Source: Marinobacter sp. LQ44 (GTDB lineage Bacteria > Pseudomonadota > Gammaproteobacteria > Pseudomonadales > Oleiphilaceae). Taken from it: 64,000 nt of DNA. Of the stretch, positions 27,882 to 36,415 are shown piece by piece; positions within the stretch are counted from its first letter, which is position 1; each line of letters opens with the position of its first letter. The stretch covers positions 2,108,001-2,172,000 of the forward strand of contig NZ_CP014754.1 of the NCBI RefSeq assembly GCF_001447155.2, written 5' to 3'. The position numbers and the translations under genes are program-made. The notes beneath the pieces were generated by a model, which worked only from the letters and a program-made list of their open reading frames with translations, had not been told where the DNA came from and ran no database searches.

Positions 27882-29608
27882 CCTCACAGCTCGCGGTCTC
27901 CACCGGCCAGCACACTGACCCGGGGCCCAAGCCGGTCAACCAGGATTTTCATGGACTGGTGATCCCGGGCGACCATCAGCTGGGCACCAAGGGTATCGCG
28001 GTGGCAATTGCCGATGGCATCAGCTCCAGCAACGTCAGCCATATTGCCAGCGAATCGGCCGTCGCGGGCTTTTTGAACGACTATTACGCGACACCGGACA
28101 GCTGGTCCGTAAAACAGTCTGCCCAGCGGGTGCTTCGGGCTACCAACGCCTGGCTGCACGCCCAGACCCGGCAAAGCCGCTACCGTTATGATCAGGACAG
28201 GGGCTACGTCTGCACCCTCAGTGTGCTGGTACTGAAATCGGCGACAGCCCATCTGTTCCATGTTGGCGATGCCCGTATTTATCGGTCGCAGGGGGGCTCG
28301 CTGGAGCAGCTAACCACCGATCACCGGGTATGGTTGTCACAGGAAGACAGCTGCCTGAACCGGGCCATGGGGCTGAGCCAGCAGGTCGACATCGACTACC
28401 TGGCGGTGCCGGTATGGCCGGGTGATACTTTTTTGCTGGCGACTGACGGCGTCTATGAACATCTGACCGAGCGTGACATGGCCGGCATTATCCGTGCGGC
28501 CGGTGACGACCTGGACGCCGCCGCCGGAGAGCTGGTCTGCCGCGCTCTTGCCGCTGGCAGCGACGATAATCTGAGTGTGCAGCTGGTTCATGTAAATTCG
28601 GTTGCCGCCGGAAAGAGCAGCGACGAAGTCGCACGGGATGTTCAGCAGTTGCCCTTCGCCCGGGAACTGGCACCGGGGCAGGTACTGGATGGTTATCGTA
28701 TTGTGCGGCCGATTCACGCCAGTAGCCGCAGCCAGGTTTACCTGGCCGTCGATGACGCCAGCCATCAGCAAGTCGCCCTGAAAGTGCCGGCCATGGAACT
28801 GCGCGAAAACCCGGCGGGGCTGGAGCAATTTGCCACCGAGCAATGGGTAGCCCAGCGCATCGACAGCCCTCACGTGGTGAAAGCGTTTGCGCCGGAACGC
28901 CCACGCAGCTGCCTGTACCTGGCCACCGAGTACGTTCAGGGCATCAGCCTGCGGCAATGGCTTCTGGACCACCCGGCGCCGGCACTGGAAACCGTGCGCC
29001 AGTTGGTGGAACAGATTGCCCGGGGGTTGCGGGCGTTTCACCGTCTGGAAATGGTGCACCAGGACCTGAAACCGGAGAATATCCTGATCAACGGCGAGGG
29101 CACCGTGGTGCTCATCGACTTCGGCGCCACCCGCATCGCCGGCCTGCAGGAACTCCATGACCACGATGAGCCCACCTGGCCCCGTGGCGCTGCACTTTAC
29201 AGCGCCCCGGAAGCCTTTCTCGGTGAAACTACCGGCTGGCAGGCGGACCAGTTTTCCCTGGGCGTAATCGCCTATCAGATGCTGACCGGCCAGCTACCCT
29301 ACGGCACCCGCGTACCGGGTATTCGCAATCACCGCCAGTTGCGTCAGCTTAGATACCATCCCGCTCGCCTGCACCGGGAGGACCTGCCAGCCTGGATTGA
29401 CCACGCCCTGGCCCGTGCCCTGCACCCGGAACCCCACAAACGCTACCCGGCCCTGTCGGAGTTCCTGTTCGACCTGCGCCAACCCAATCCACAGTGGCAG
29501 CAGCATCACCAAAAACCCTTGATGGAGCGCCACCCGGTGGCCTTCTGGCAGGGAACGTCTGCGCTGTTGTTACTCGCCTTGCTGGCATCATTCGCCTGGC
29601 GCCCCTGA
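27878..29608 (+). CDS. PP2C phosphatase-Ser/Thr kinase fusion, membrane anchored
   Basis: A 576-residue bifunctional protein. Residues 1-240 are a PP2C phosphatase with the metal-binding aspartates in NQDFHG, ADGIS, VGDARIY, TDGVYEHL and SDDNLS. Residues about 268-520 are a Hanks-type kinase with catalytic Lys302 (VALKVP), Asp396 in HQDLKPEN (HRD changed to HQD) and Asp414 in DFGA. A single C-terminal helix (TSALLLLALLASFAW) anchors it, with both domains in the cytoplasm. It is translationally coupled to the FNT gene. A comparable kinase lies among the nitrate assimilation genes of Pseudomonas aeruginosa (PA1782, next to the NasA transporter gene), which supports a role there, but its targets are not known. 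Confidence 0.88.
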   Translation: MTSQLAVSTGQHTDPGPKPVNQDFHGLVIPGDHQLGTKGIAVAIADGISSSNVSHIASESAVAGFLNDYYATPDSWSVKQSAQRVLRATNAWLHAQTRQSRYRYDQDRGYVCTLSVLVLKSATAHLFHVGDARIYRSQGGSLEQLTTDHRVWLSQEDSCLNRAMGLSQQVDIDYLAVPVWPGDTFLLATDGVYEHLTERDMAGIIRAAGDDLDAAAGELVCRALAAGSDDNLSVQLVHVNSVAAGKSSDEVARDVQQLPFARELAPGQVLDGYRIVRPIHASSRSQVYLAVDDASHQQVALKVPAMELRENPAGLEQFATEQWVAQRIDSPHVVKAFAPERPRSCLYLATEYVQGISLRQWLLDHPAPALETVRQLVEQIARGLRAFHRLEMVHQDLKPENILINGEGTVVLIDFGATRIAGLQELHDHDEPTWPRGAALYSAPEAFLGETTGWQADQFSLGVIAYQMLTGQLPYGTRVPGIRNHRQLRQLRYHPARLHREDLPAWIDHALARALHPEPHKRYPALSEFLFDLRQPNPQWQQHHQKPLMERHPVAFWQGTSALLLLALLASFAWRP

Positions 29609-29703
29609 GCGGGCAACTTTTTGCCCGGCCAGCAAAAGCTCGCCCATGGGCCAAGCAAGGGTTTGCTCACGACAAATTTCAGTGTCGCCACAAATTACTT
29701 AGG

Positions 29704-29726
29704 CGATTGTATTCAATCGTTTTTTT
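29704..29726 (+). terminator. intrinsic terminator after the phosphatase-kinase gene
   Basis: CGATTG-TATT-CAATCG forms a perfect stem followed by seven Ts, about 100 bp after the kinase stop and just before the hcp promoter. Confidence 0.85.
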
Positions 29727-29731
29727 AGAGT

Positions 29732-29747
29732 TGGCACAGCGCTTGTA
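29732..29747 (+). promoter_or_regulatory. sigma54-like promoter for hcp
   Basis: TGGCACAGCGCTTGTA matches the -24 block fully. The -12 block reads TTGTA instead of TTGCA, so it is near-consensus. Sigma54 control of hcp is common in type VI systems. Confidence 0.6.
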
Positions 29748-29812
29748 ACCAGTAAGCGCGTCCAGGGAACAGCCCGGGGACAAACATTCACTTAAACGTC
29801 ATGGAGCAGACT

Positions 29813-30331
29813 ATGCCAACTCCTTGTTATATCAGCATCGAAGGTAAAACTCAGGGTAACATCACCGCTGGCGCATTCACTTCCGACTCCGTAGGTAACA
29901 TCTACGTTGAAGGTCACGAAGACGAAGTGCTGGTTCAGGAATTCAGCCACGTTGTCACCGTTCCGACTGACCCGCAGTCTGGTCAGCCTTCCGGCCAGCG
30001 TGTACACAAGCCGTTCAAGTTCACTTCTGCTCTGAACAAAGCCACCCCGCTGATGTACAACGCCCTGGCTTCCGGCGAAATGCTGCCGAAGGTAGAGCTC
30101 AAGTGGTACCGCACTTCCGTAGAAGGCAAGCAGGAGCACTTCTTCTCCACCATCCTGGAAGATGCCACCATCATCGACATCAACTGCAACATGCCCCACT
30201 GCCAGGACGCCGCCAACGCTGACTTCACCCAGCTGGTAACCGTTTCCCTGTCTTACCGCAAGGTCACCTGGGAGCATGCCGTTGCCGGTACTTCCGGTGC
30301 AGACGACTGGCGTACACCGATCGAGGCGTAA
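29813..30331 (+). CDS. hcp: type VI secretion tube protein Hcp
   Basis: A 172-residue Hcp1-type protein, very close to the common form of this family (MPTPCYISIEGKTQGNITAG, VPTDPQSGQPSGQRVHKPF, KWYRTSVEGKQEHFF). Hexameric rings stack into the secreted T6SS tube and carry small effectors in their lumen. The start at 29813 is preferred over 29801 because GGAG lies at the right distance and the protein then starts MPTP, as in relatives. No other T6SS structural gene is in the window, so it is an orphan hcp serving an apparatus encoded elsewhere. A strong terminator follows, making it monocistronic. Confidence 0.95.
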   Translation: MPTPCYISIEGKTQGNITAGAFTSDSVGNIYVEGHEDEVLVQEFSHVVTVPTDPQSGQPSGQRVHKPFKFTSALNKATPLMYNALASGEMLPKVELKWYRTSVEGKQEHFFSTILEDATIIDINCNMPHCQDAANADFTQLVTVSLSYRKVTWEHAVAGTSGADDWRTPIEA

Positions 30332-30337
30332 TGACCC

Positions 30338-30370
30338 CACAAGGGCTCCTGCGGGAGCCCTTGTGCTTTA
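30338..30370 (+). terminator. hcp terminator
   Basis: CACAAGGGCTCC and GGAGCCCTTGTG form a perfect 12-bp stem with a four-base loop, followed by CTTTATTC. It starts seven bases after the hcp stop. Confidence 0.88.
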
Positions 30371-30385
30371 TTCAAGGATGAATCT

Positions 30386-30733
30386 ATGGAAAGCCAAATA
30401 ACCGCCGAAGACATTGATAAAATCAGAGCTATCATGGGGGCGTTCTACGGCCAGTCTGTTGCTTCGGGGTTCACTGAAAGCAGTGTAACCGAAGAAACCG
30501 TTCGCGCTATCGCCCATATGCTCGTGGAAACCGTTGATTGCAGTAGATGGATTGATGCTATTCCGTCTCCACAGGACCTGCTACGACCAACACGCAGGAT
30601 CACGCAATGGGCTTTACGCCTGATTCGCGAGGCAGGGAAACCTTTTCTGCTGAACGAAGTGAAGGTAAGCTGGGTCTGTCGAACTGTTCGTTCAAGCCAG
30701 TTCAGATCCTCTATCGAAACGACATTAAGATGA
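30386..30733 (+). CDS. hypothetical protein downstream of hcp
   Basis: A 115-residue soluble protein I do not recognise. No signal peptide or membrane helix is seen. GGATGA precedes the ATG. Base composition is more AT-rich than the flanks, and this stretch up to the restriction genes looks acquired. Its place straight after hcp, next to a small lipoprotein, recalls cargo-immunity pairs, but nothing in the protein itself supports a toxin activity. Confidence 0.5.
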   Translation: MESQITAEDIDKIRAIMGAFYGQSVASGFTESSVTEETVRAIAHMLVETVDCSRWIDAIPSPQDLLRPTRRITQWALRLIREAGKPFLLNEVKVSWVCRTVRSSQFRSSIETTLR

Positions 30734-30743
30734 GATTCCTACC

Positions 30744-31193
30744 ATGCCAAGGATGGGCCTAGCTTTAGCATTTGTACTTCTTCTCTCCGGCTGTGCATCG
30801 CACTCTTCATTGGTGATTCAACCATACAGCGAATTAACCATAGAAGTACCAGATAAGATGTTCTCCTCTGTAAAGATGAGGGATGACGAACTTCTGTTTC
30901 TACGAAATGACCGGATCGTAGGTTTTGTGAAATCAGAAGACATCCCAAGTTCAGTAAGCTCAGGTTCAGCAATCGACACTTCACTGACCCTCTTTGAGAG
31001 CGCAAGTCAGGGCTCAATCAAACCAGTTTGGATAGAGCAGATTCCCGAAGCCCAGGTATTTGGAGTAGTTCAGGGAGAATTTAGAACCGTATTCATCGTA
31101 CCGAACAGCCAAGCTCAATCACTTATTACATTTCAGGGGCCAGCTGAAAGCTCAACGTCATTGCGGATAAATGGCGCAAAAATTTTGGAGTAG
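30744..31193 (+). CDS. small lipoprotein of unknown function
   Basis: A 149-residue protein with a lipoprotein signal peptide; lipobox LLSGC places the lipidated Cys near residue 17. The mature part is beta-rich by appearance, with no recognised domain. It lies 10 bp after the preceding hypothetical gene and is probably co-transcribed. The codon use is AT-rich compared with the core genes. Confidence 0.6.
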   Translation: MPRMGLALAFVLLLSGCASHSSLVIQPYSELTIEVPDKMFSSVKMRDDELLFLRNDRIVGFVKSEDIPSSVSSGSAIDTSLTLFESASQGSIKPVWIEQIPEAQVFGVVQGEFRTVFIVPNSQAQSLITFQGPAESSTSLRINGAKILE

Positions 31194-31272
31194 TGCAGCC
31201 GGCTTGTAACTTTGCATAGAAAAAACTTGTAACCGAAATTTTATTTTCTTTATCTGTCAGAAAACAACGCAA

Positions 31273-31551
31273 ATGATTTATGCTGTCTATATTTTTTTAG
31301 GCAATGAAACAACTGCCTACGGCGCAGAGATACCCGATATCCCCGGATGTTTTGCTGCATCTGATGAGTGGGATGACCTACCGGCTCATATGCTTGATGC
31401 CTTTCGTTTGAGCATGGAGGGTACAGCAGAAGAGCCACCTGCACCCTCCACCATATCCTCACTTGAGGCGCGCTACGATTTTCAAGGGGGCATTTGGATG
31501 CTCTTCAATACAGAATCCGGGGAACTTAGGCAACCCACTTCCGACCACTAG
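31273..31551 (+). CDS. HicB-like antitoxin, short and without HicA
   Basis: A 92-residue protein whose first 50 residues match the HicB partial-RNase-H fold (YGAEIPDIPGCFAASDEWDD, then MLDAFRLSMEG). Full-length HicB proteins continue into a C-terminal DNA-binding domain after a segment like GGIWMLF; here the frame ends about 15 residues later. No hicA-sized frame with the expected dsRBD-like sequence is adjacent. The last 26 bases overlap the 3' end of hsdR. It may be a remnant cut when the restriction operon inserted, or a stand-alone HicB-fold protein. Confidence 0.6.
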   Translation: MIYAVYIFLGNETTAYGAEIPDIPGCFAASDEWDDLPAHMLDAFRLSMEGTAEEPPAPSTISSLEARYDFQGGIWMLFNTESGELRQPTSDH

Positions 31552-34500
31552 CCGCAAACTCCACGACCAGCTCGAAAACGTTGTCGCACTTCTCCTTGAA
31601 CGCCACACGGTCGTAGCTCTCCGGCAGGTCTTTATCCAGAACTTCCTCAATGGCAGCCTTAACCGCACGCTGGGTCTGGCCATCTTTCCACCAATCCTGA
31701 ACCAACACTTTCGGATGGCCTTCCAACAGTCGGATGATCAAATCCTTTGCCGCCAGCTTTACTCTCTGTTCCTCGGCTTTGGTGAGTTTTTCCTTTCTCA
31801 ACAGGTCGTAGATCTCCAGCTCATCCTCGCTGAGACCTTCACGAATATGCCGTTCTGATTCTTCCCGAATGTTACCAACGTACTGGACCAGATCTTCATA
31901 GTACGCATCTGCCGAGGAGCTGCCGGAGTTGTACTTGTCGATGATCTCCTGCAACCGTTGGGCAAAGTCGGTACGGGTGCGGTTCTGCTCCAAAAGCTGC
32001 TGCAGCTTGTCTTCGATAAAAGCACGCAACTCAGCGATCTCAATGTGCTTGTACTCGGCTTTCCTGAAATCTTCTCGAAGCTTGTCGTAGTTGATCTTGC
32101 TCAGGTCCCAACCCTGGCCTTTTTGGACGATCTCATATTCAGCCCGGTGCTCCTTGATGTTAAACGCCTCGGCGTTGTCCACCACTACACTCTCGTCCAG
32201 CAGCTCCGAGATCTTTTGACTGACTTCATCAATATCAGCCTGCTCCAACAGCGCATCCACCACGCCACGGAGGTACTGGATTGCCGCAATCCGCTGATTA
32301 TCATGCTGTTGGAAGATTTCCGGTTTACAAGCCTCATACAGCGCCGTCACAGTGTTTTCGTAAACGTTAAACTGCTTGCGCCAGTCTTCGTTGCTCAGAA
32401 GGGTATCGGCTGCCTGGTTAAAGAAACCGATATTCTTGAAGGTATCCTGCTTCTCAAACACTGAATTCAGCTCGATATCCCGCTCCCGGCAGAACTCGAG
32501 TGTTTGGCCAACCGCATCATCGAGTAGTTCAAAGAGCTCAGACTTTTCCTGAACCGGCTGCTCCTCGCCATCCGCGCCCTGCGCGTAATCTTTCAGTGCC
32601 TTGCGCATGTTGCGGAACACGTTGTAGTAATCAACGATTTCGCCGTTTTTCTTCTCGACCAGATCACCGCTGTGGCCTTTGACGCGATAGGAAGCCACCC
32701 GGTTCGCCCGGGCTATGGTCTGCATCAGGGTGTGGCCCTTCATGGGCTTGTCGAGATAAAGCGTGGATACGGTGGGCGCATCGAACCCGGTTAGCCACAT
32801 GGCGCACACGAACACCAGTTGAAGAGGGTGCTCCGGGTCTTTGAAGTTATACTCAACATCGTGCATGTGCTCGTCAAGCTGTTCCAGGCGCTTGGTGTGC
32901 GGCTTGATATCCAGGCCCTGCTTTTCGAATTTCTCCTCGTCCGCTTTCGGATCACTGATCACTACGGCCATCTCGACCGTTTTCATGTAATCCCTGATTT
33001 TCTTGTAACGGGCCTTTTCAACCTCGTTGGTCGATTCTTTCATCAGCTTCAGCAAGCGTTTCTGCTCGTCTTTCCAGTGCTGTTGGACCTTGTCGTACAT
33101 GCGCACGGCGGTGAACTTGTCCAGCGTGATGACCATACCCTTGCCAAGATAACCACGGCGGGGAAAGTGGTACACGATGTCGCGAGCAATGGTATCCAGG
33201 CGGTCGTCCCGCTTGATCACTTCCAGTTCACGGGCGTACTTTTTCTCCAGCTTCTCCTGCTGGGCTTCGTCCAGGTTTTCGCCCTCCAGTAACTCGTAGA
33301 ACTCGTCCCCCAGATCGTCATTCTGGATCAGAACCTTCGGCACCCGTTTCTCATAGAACAACGGTACAGTAGCTTTGTCCTCCATGGCCTGCTGGAAGTT
33401 GTACTCAGACACATAATCGCCAAACCAGCTGCTGGTCTTGCGGTCGCGCCCCAGCAGTGGTGTGCCGGTAAAGGCCAGGAAGTGCGCACCCTTCAGTCCT
33501 GCCCGCATGTTTTCCGCCAGGTTCTTGTACTGGGTGCGGTGGGCCTCATCCACCATCACGATGATTTCCCGGTTTTCCTTGTCCGGATCGAACAGCCGAG
33601 GGTACTTGCGTCCCTTTTCGTACCGGAACTTCTGGATCAGGGTGAAAACCACCTTCTTGTTCTGCCCCAGGAACTTGCGCATTTCCTCGGCATTGGCCGG
33701 TTGCGCTGCATCTTCTTTGCGAACCGTCTCCGTATTGAGGAAGTTCCGGTAGATCTGCCCGTCCAGATCCTGTCGATCAGTCACCACCACAAAGCTGAAA
33801 TTACCCGTCGCTTTCCGGAAAATCTTGCGGGCGTAGAAAATCATTGAAAAGCTTTTACCCGAGCCCTGCGTATGCCAGAACACCCCGAGCTTGCCGTCGT
33901 ATTCGCTGCGTTTACGGAAACGCTCATAGGCGTTGTTCACACCCAAGAATTGGTGGTTCTGAGCAATGATCTTGGTTTCGCCTTTGTGGAAGAGGATAAA
34001 GTTTTCGACGTAATCCAGCAGGCGGGACTTTTCGCACAAACCGTCCGCGACGTGCTCCAGGCTGGTGGCCTGCTCGGTAATCTCCTTACGGTTTACCGCC
34101 TCCTTCTCGCTCTCCACCCGGAACCAGTTAAAGAAGTGTTCCCAGCCAGCAGTGAAGCTGCCCACTCGGGTTTCCAGGGCATTGGACAGCACGCAGAAGG
34201 CGTTACAGTGAAACAATTGGGGAATGTCGTGGCGGTAATTGCGCAGGTTATCCTCGAAGGCATTGCGCAACCGCACGTTGGAGTTCTTCAGTTCGATAAA
34301 GACCAGGGGCAGCCCGTTAACGTACAGGATGACATCCGGGCGACGGTAGGCAGCTTTGGGGGCCTGGCCCGCTGATTTGATCCACAACTGGGAGACCGCC
34401 AGCCAGCGGTTCTGTTTCGGATCGTCGAAATGAACCAGCCGGACTTTGTCGTGCTGTTTGATGCCTCTCTCATCATCAAACTGCACCGGCACGCCATCCC

Positions 34501-34795
34501 GGATCAGATCATACAGTTCCCGGTTGGCAGCAATCGGAGACATTGCTGCGCGCCGGTTCATCACCCGCTCAATGGCTTCGTCGATCTTGCTTTCAGGGAT
34601 GTCGGAATTCAATTCCAGGCAGGCGGTTTTTAACTCGGCCGGGAAAATCACATCCCGCTTATCGGCACGGTGAGAGCCATCGTTCAGTTCTTCCGGCTTT
34701 GCGGTATAGCAATCCAGCACATTGAAACCATGAATGTGCTGAAGGCGCTGCAACAGCGCCTGCTCGATATTGTCTTCCGAAATAAAACTAGCCAT
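31526..34795 (-). CDS. hsdR: type I restriction enzyme, R subunit
   Basis: A 1089-residue HsdR. Near residue 175 is the PD-(D/E)XK nuclease core (RPDVILYVNGLPLVFIELKN), followed by a superfamily 2 translocase: Walker A QGSGKS near residue 312, DEAHR near 420, and helicase motifs such as FTGTPL and ANRVASYRVKGHSG. The C-terminal part is the helical region that docks on the methylase. With HsdM and HsdS it translocates and cleaves unmodified DNA. The start overlaps the abiEii stop by eight bases. It is last in the operon. Confidence 0.93.
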   Translation of the reverse strand: MASFISEDNIEQALLQRLQHIHGFNVLDCYTAKPEELNDGSHRADKRDVIFPAELKTACLELNSDIPESKIDEAIERVMNRRAAMSPIAANRELYDLIRDGVPVQFDDERGIKQHDKVRLVHFDDPKQNRWLAVSQLWIKSAGQAPKAAYRRPDVILYVNGLPLVFIELKNSNVRLRNAFEDNLRNYRHDIPQLFHCNAFCVLSNALETRVGSFTAGWEHFFNWFRVESEKEAVNRKEITEQATSLEHVADGLCEKSRLLDYVENFILFHKGETKIIAQNHQFLGVNNAYERFRKRSEYDGKLGVFWHTQGSGKSFSMIFYARKIFRKATGNFSFVVVTDRQDLDGQIYRNFLNTETVRKEDAAQPANAEEMRKFLGQNKKVVFTLIQKFRYEKGRKYPRLFDPDKENREIIVMVDEAHRTQYKNLAENMRAGLKGAHFLAFTGTPLLGRDRKTSSWFGDYVSEYNFQQAMEDKATVPLFYEKRVPKVLIQNDDLGDEFYELLEGENLDEAQQEKLEKKYARELEVIKRDDRLDTIARDIVYHFPRRGYLGKGMVITLDKFTAVRMYDKVQQHWKDEQKRLLKLMKESTNEVEKARYKKIRDYMKTVEMAVVISDPKADEEKFEKQGLDIKPHTKRLEQLDEHMHDVEYNFKDPEHPLQLVFVCAMWLTGFDAPTVSTLYLDKPMKGHTLMQTIARANRVASYRVKGHSGDLVEKKNGEIVDYYNVFRNMRKALKDYAQGADGEEQPVQEKSELFELLDDAVGQTLEFCRERDIELNSVFEKQDTFKNIGFFNQAADTLLSNEDWRKQFNVYENTVTALYEACKPEIFQQHDNQRIAAIQYLRGVVDALLEQADIDEVSQKISELLDESVVVDNAEAFNIKEHRAEYEIVQKGQGWDLSKINYDKLREDFRKAEYKHIEIAELRAFIEDKLQQLLEQNRTRTDFAQRLQEIIDKYNSGSSSADAYYEDLVQYVGNIREESERHIREGLSEDELEIYDLLRKEKLTKAEEQRVKLAAKDLIIRLLEGHPKVLVQDWWKDGQTQRAVKAAIEEVLDKDLPESYDRVAFKEKCDNVFELVVEFAASGRKWVA

Positions 34796-35693
34796 CGGCC
34801 TGCCGACTCCATGGACCGGGTGGATGCCAGATTTCCTCGGGGGCGTCCGCGACGTTACCGTCCATCATCGGTCCAAGGAACTCAACCACCGCCTCTACAA
34901 CTTCCGAAAATGCCTCCGGCACATGGTCCTGGCCAAGGCGTTTACGGAAAGCCTGCCAGTTTGGCTGTTTGCTGTCCACAAAAGCGGCAGAAAAGGGATT
35001 GGTTTCAGGGATTTCGGTCCCGCGTTTCTGGAAGGTGCCGTCAACAGCACCCTTCAGGTTTTCCAGCCGGAATTTGTGCTGGCGGGACAGCAGCCAGATA
35101 TCGTAAAAGTCCTTCATCCGGCTGTTCAGCTCACCCAGGTTCACCATCGCCTGGAACTTCTCGGCAATAGACGATTCAGGTGTGTAGCACTGAATCCGTG
35201 CAGCCGGAAAATCCAATAAGGTTGGAAACTCCAGCCAGGAAGGGAACGGAAATACAGGATCACCAAAGCCAATATCCAGTTGCATTGGTATCCTGGCGTT
35301 GTCGAGAAAGCCGGTAAAGGTCACTCGCAACCCCTGGTAGTCGGCATCTTCAGTGATGGCCTCTGCTTTCAGGGTATCCGCATCAAAGCACAAGCCATCA
35401 TCCGTCACCTCAGTCTCAATAATGTCCCGCACCTGGGCAAGAATCGCCTCTGGCTCATTGCTGGTCTGCCCCAGCATATCGATATCCCGGGTCGGTCGGC
35501 TGGTCGGCCCCTGCATGGCCCACAGCATTAAAGCTCCTTTAAGGGTAAAACAGCCGTTGTGGGGCGATTGACTGAGCCGATAGAGAAACCGCTCCATGGC
35601 GTAATACTGCAACAGCTCCAGAAAGGGGCGCTTTTCAGCCCGGGATTTATTCAGCAGTTTCTGTCGAACAGACGCGGCGGTGTTTTTTGCCAT
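34788..35693 (-). CDS. abiEii: AbiEii-type nucleotidyltransferase toxin
   Basis: A 301-residue protein of the AbiEii (DUF1814) family. The nucleotidyltransferase motif is present (GALMLWAM, then RPTRDIDMLG, near residues 54-75), with a third Asp in MQLDIGFGD and the family's EKFQAMV..RMKDFYDIW segment near 190. Relatives transfer nucleotides to tRNA and stop growth, giving abortive phage infection. It lies directly behind its antitoxin gene and overlaps hsdR, all on one strand. The ATG follows AGGAGATCACC. Confidence 0.88.
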   Translation of the reverse strand: MAKNTAASVRQKLLNKSRAEKRPFLELLQYYAMERFLYRLSQSPHNGCFTLKGALMLWAMQGPTSRPTRDIDMLGQTSNEPEAILAQVRDIIETEVTDDGLCFDADTLKAEAITEDADYQGLRVTFTGFLDNARIPMQLDIGFGDPVFPFPSWLEFPTLLDFPAARIQCYTPESSIAEKFQAMVNLGELNSRMKDFYDIWLLSRQHKFRLENLKGAVDGTFQKRGTEIPETNPFSAAFVDSKQPNWQAFRKRLGQDHVPEAFSEVVEAVVEFLGPMMDGNVADAPEEIWHPPGPWSRQADG

Positions 35694-35740
35694 GGTGATC
35701 TCCTGTCACTAGGGTAACTCCATTGACCGGCTGCGCTCAC

Positions 35741-36361
35741 CTAGAATTTGGCTTCCACGTAAGGTGCTATCACATTGGCGACGCGGCAGATTCTGGCGTA
35801 TGCCATCAGCTTGCCGGGCCGAAAGGTTTTCCGGGTGCGGTATAGTTCCAGCGCTTCCAGCACCACATCCATGCCGATGCGGTTCCGGAACTTGAAACAG
35901 TCCGCCAGGGTTTTCTCCGGGTTGTACACGTTCAGAGTAATGCCATCTACGTCTACCTGATCAATGCCTGCACTGAAGGCCTGCCCGGAGAATCGGTACC
36001 CGGCCACCGGCGGATAGCCCAGTACCGGCAGGCGGGCACCCCGCTCCACCGCCAGATGCACCTGGTGGGGAACCTGCGTGGTGATGCCGTGCCAGTCCAG
36101 CGCGGAAATCAGGCAAAGCACGGCATGGGGGAAACGCGTCGCGGCGGTCACCAGATCCGGGTTTTCTATAGGAGGCAGGTCCGCCAGCCGGTACAGACCA
36201 CGACTGACCGGCTCAATCAGACCCTCGTCCCGGAGCTGATAGAACTGATACCGGCTAAAGCCCCGGGCCAGTGCCTCGCTCAGGCGAAGCTGTCCGCCGT
36301 GCTGGCGGAACAGGGTTTGGAGTTGCGCCCGGGAAGTTCGGGCGGAGCCGGAGTCAGACAA
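35741..36361 (-). CDS. abiEi: AbiEi-type antitoxin and autorepressor
   Basis: A 206-residue protein with an N-terminal winged-helix (LRLSEALARGFSRYQFYQLR, then ISRGLYRL-like VSRGLYRLADL) and the AbiEi C-terminal antitoxin domain (NVYNPEKTLADCFKFRN). It should neutralise AbiEii and repress its own promoter. The start is uncertain: the longest frame begins at TTG 36361, inside one arm of a 14-bp inverted repeat that is a likely operator. Confidence 0.85.
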   Translation of the reverse strand: MSDSGSARTSRAQLQTLFRQHGGQLRLSEALARGFSRYQFYQLRDEGLIEPVSRGLYRLADLPPIENPDLVTAATRFPHAVLCLISALDWHGITTQVPHQVHLAVERGARLPVLGYPPVAGYRFSGQAFSAGIDQVDVDGITLNVYNPEKTLADCFKFRNRIGMDVVLEALELYRTRKTFRPGKLMAYARICRVANVIAPYVEAKF

Positions 36362-36398
36362 ACCGTCACCACTTATTGATATCTGGTGACAGTTTGTC
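36357..36398. promoter_or_regulatory. inverted repeat at the abiEi start, probable AbiEi operator
   Basis: GACAAACCGTCACC (36357-36370) and GGTGACAGTTTGTC (36385-36398) are complementary at 13 of 14 positions around a 14-base AT-rich centre. AbiEi proteins bind inverted repeats near their start to autoregulate. Confidence 0.7.
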
Positions 36399-36415
36399 TC
36401 ATTAGCGTATAAGGT

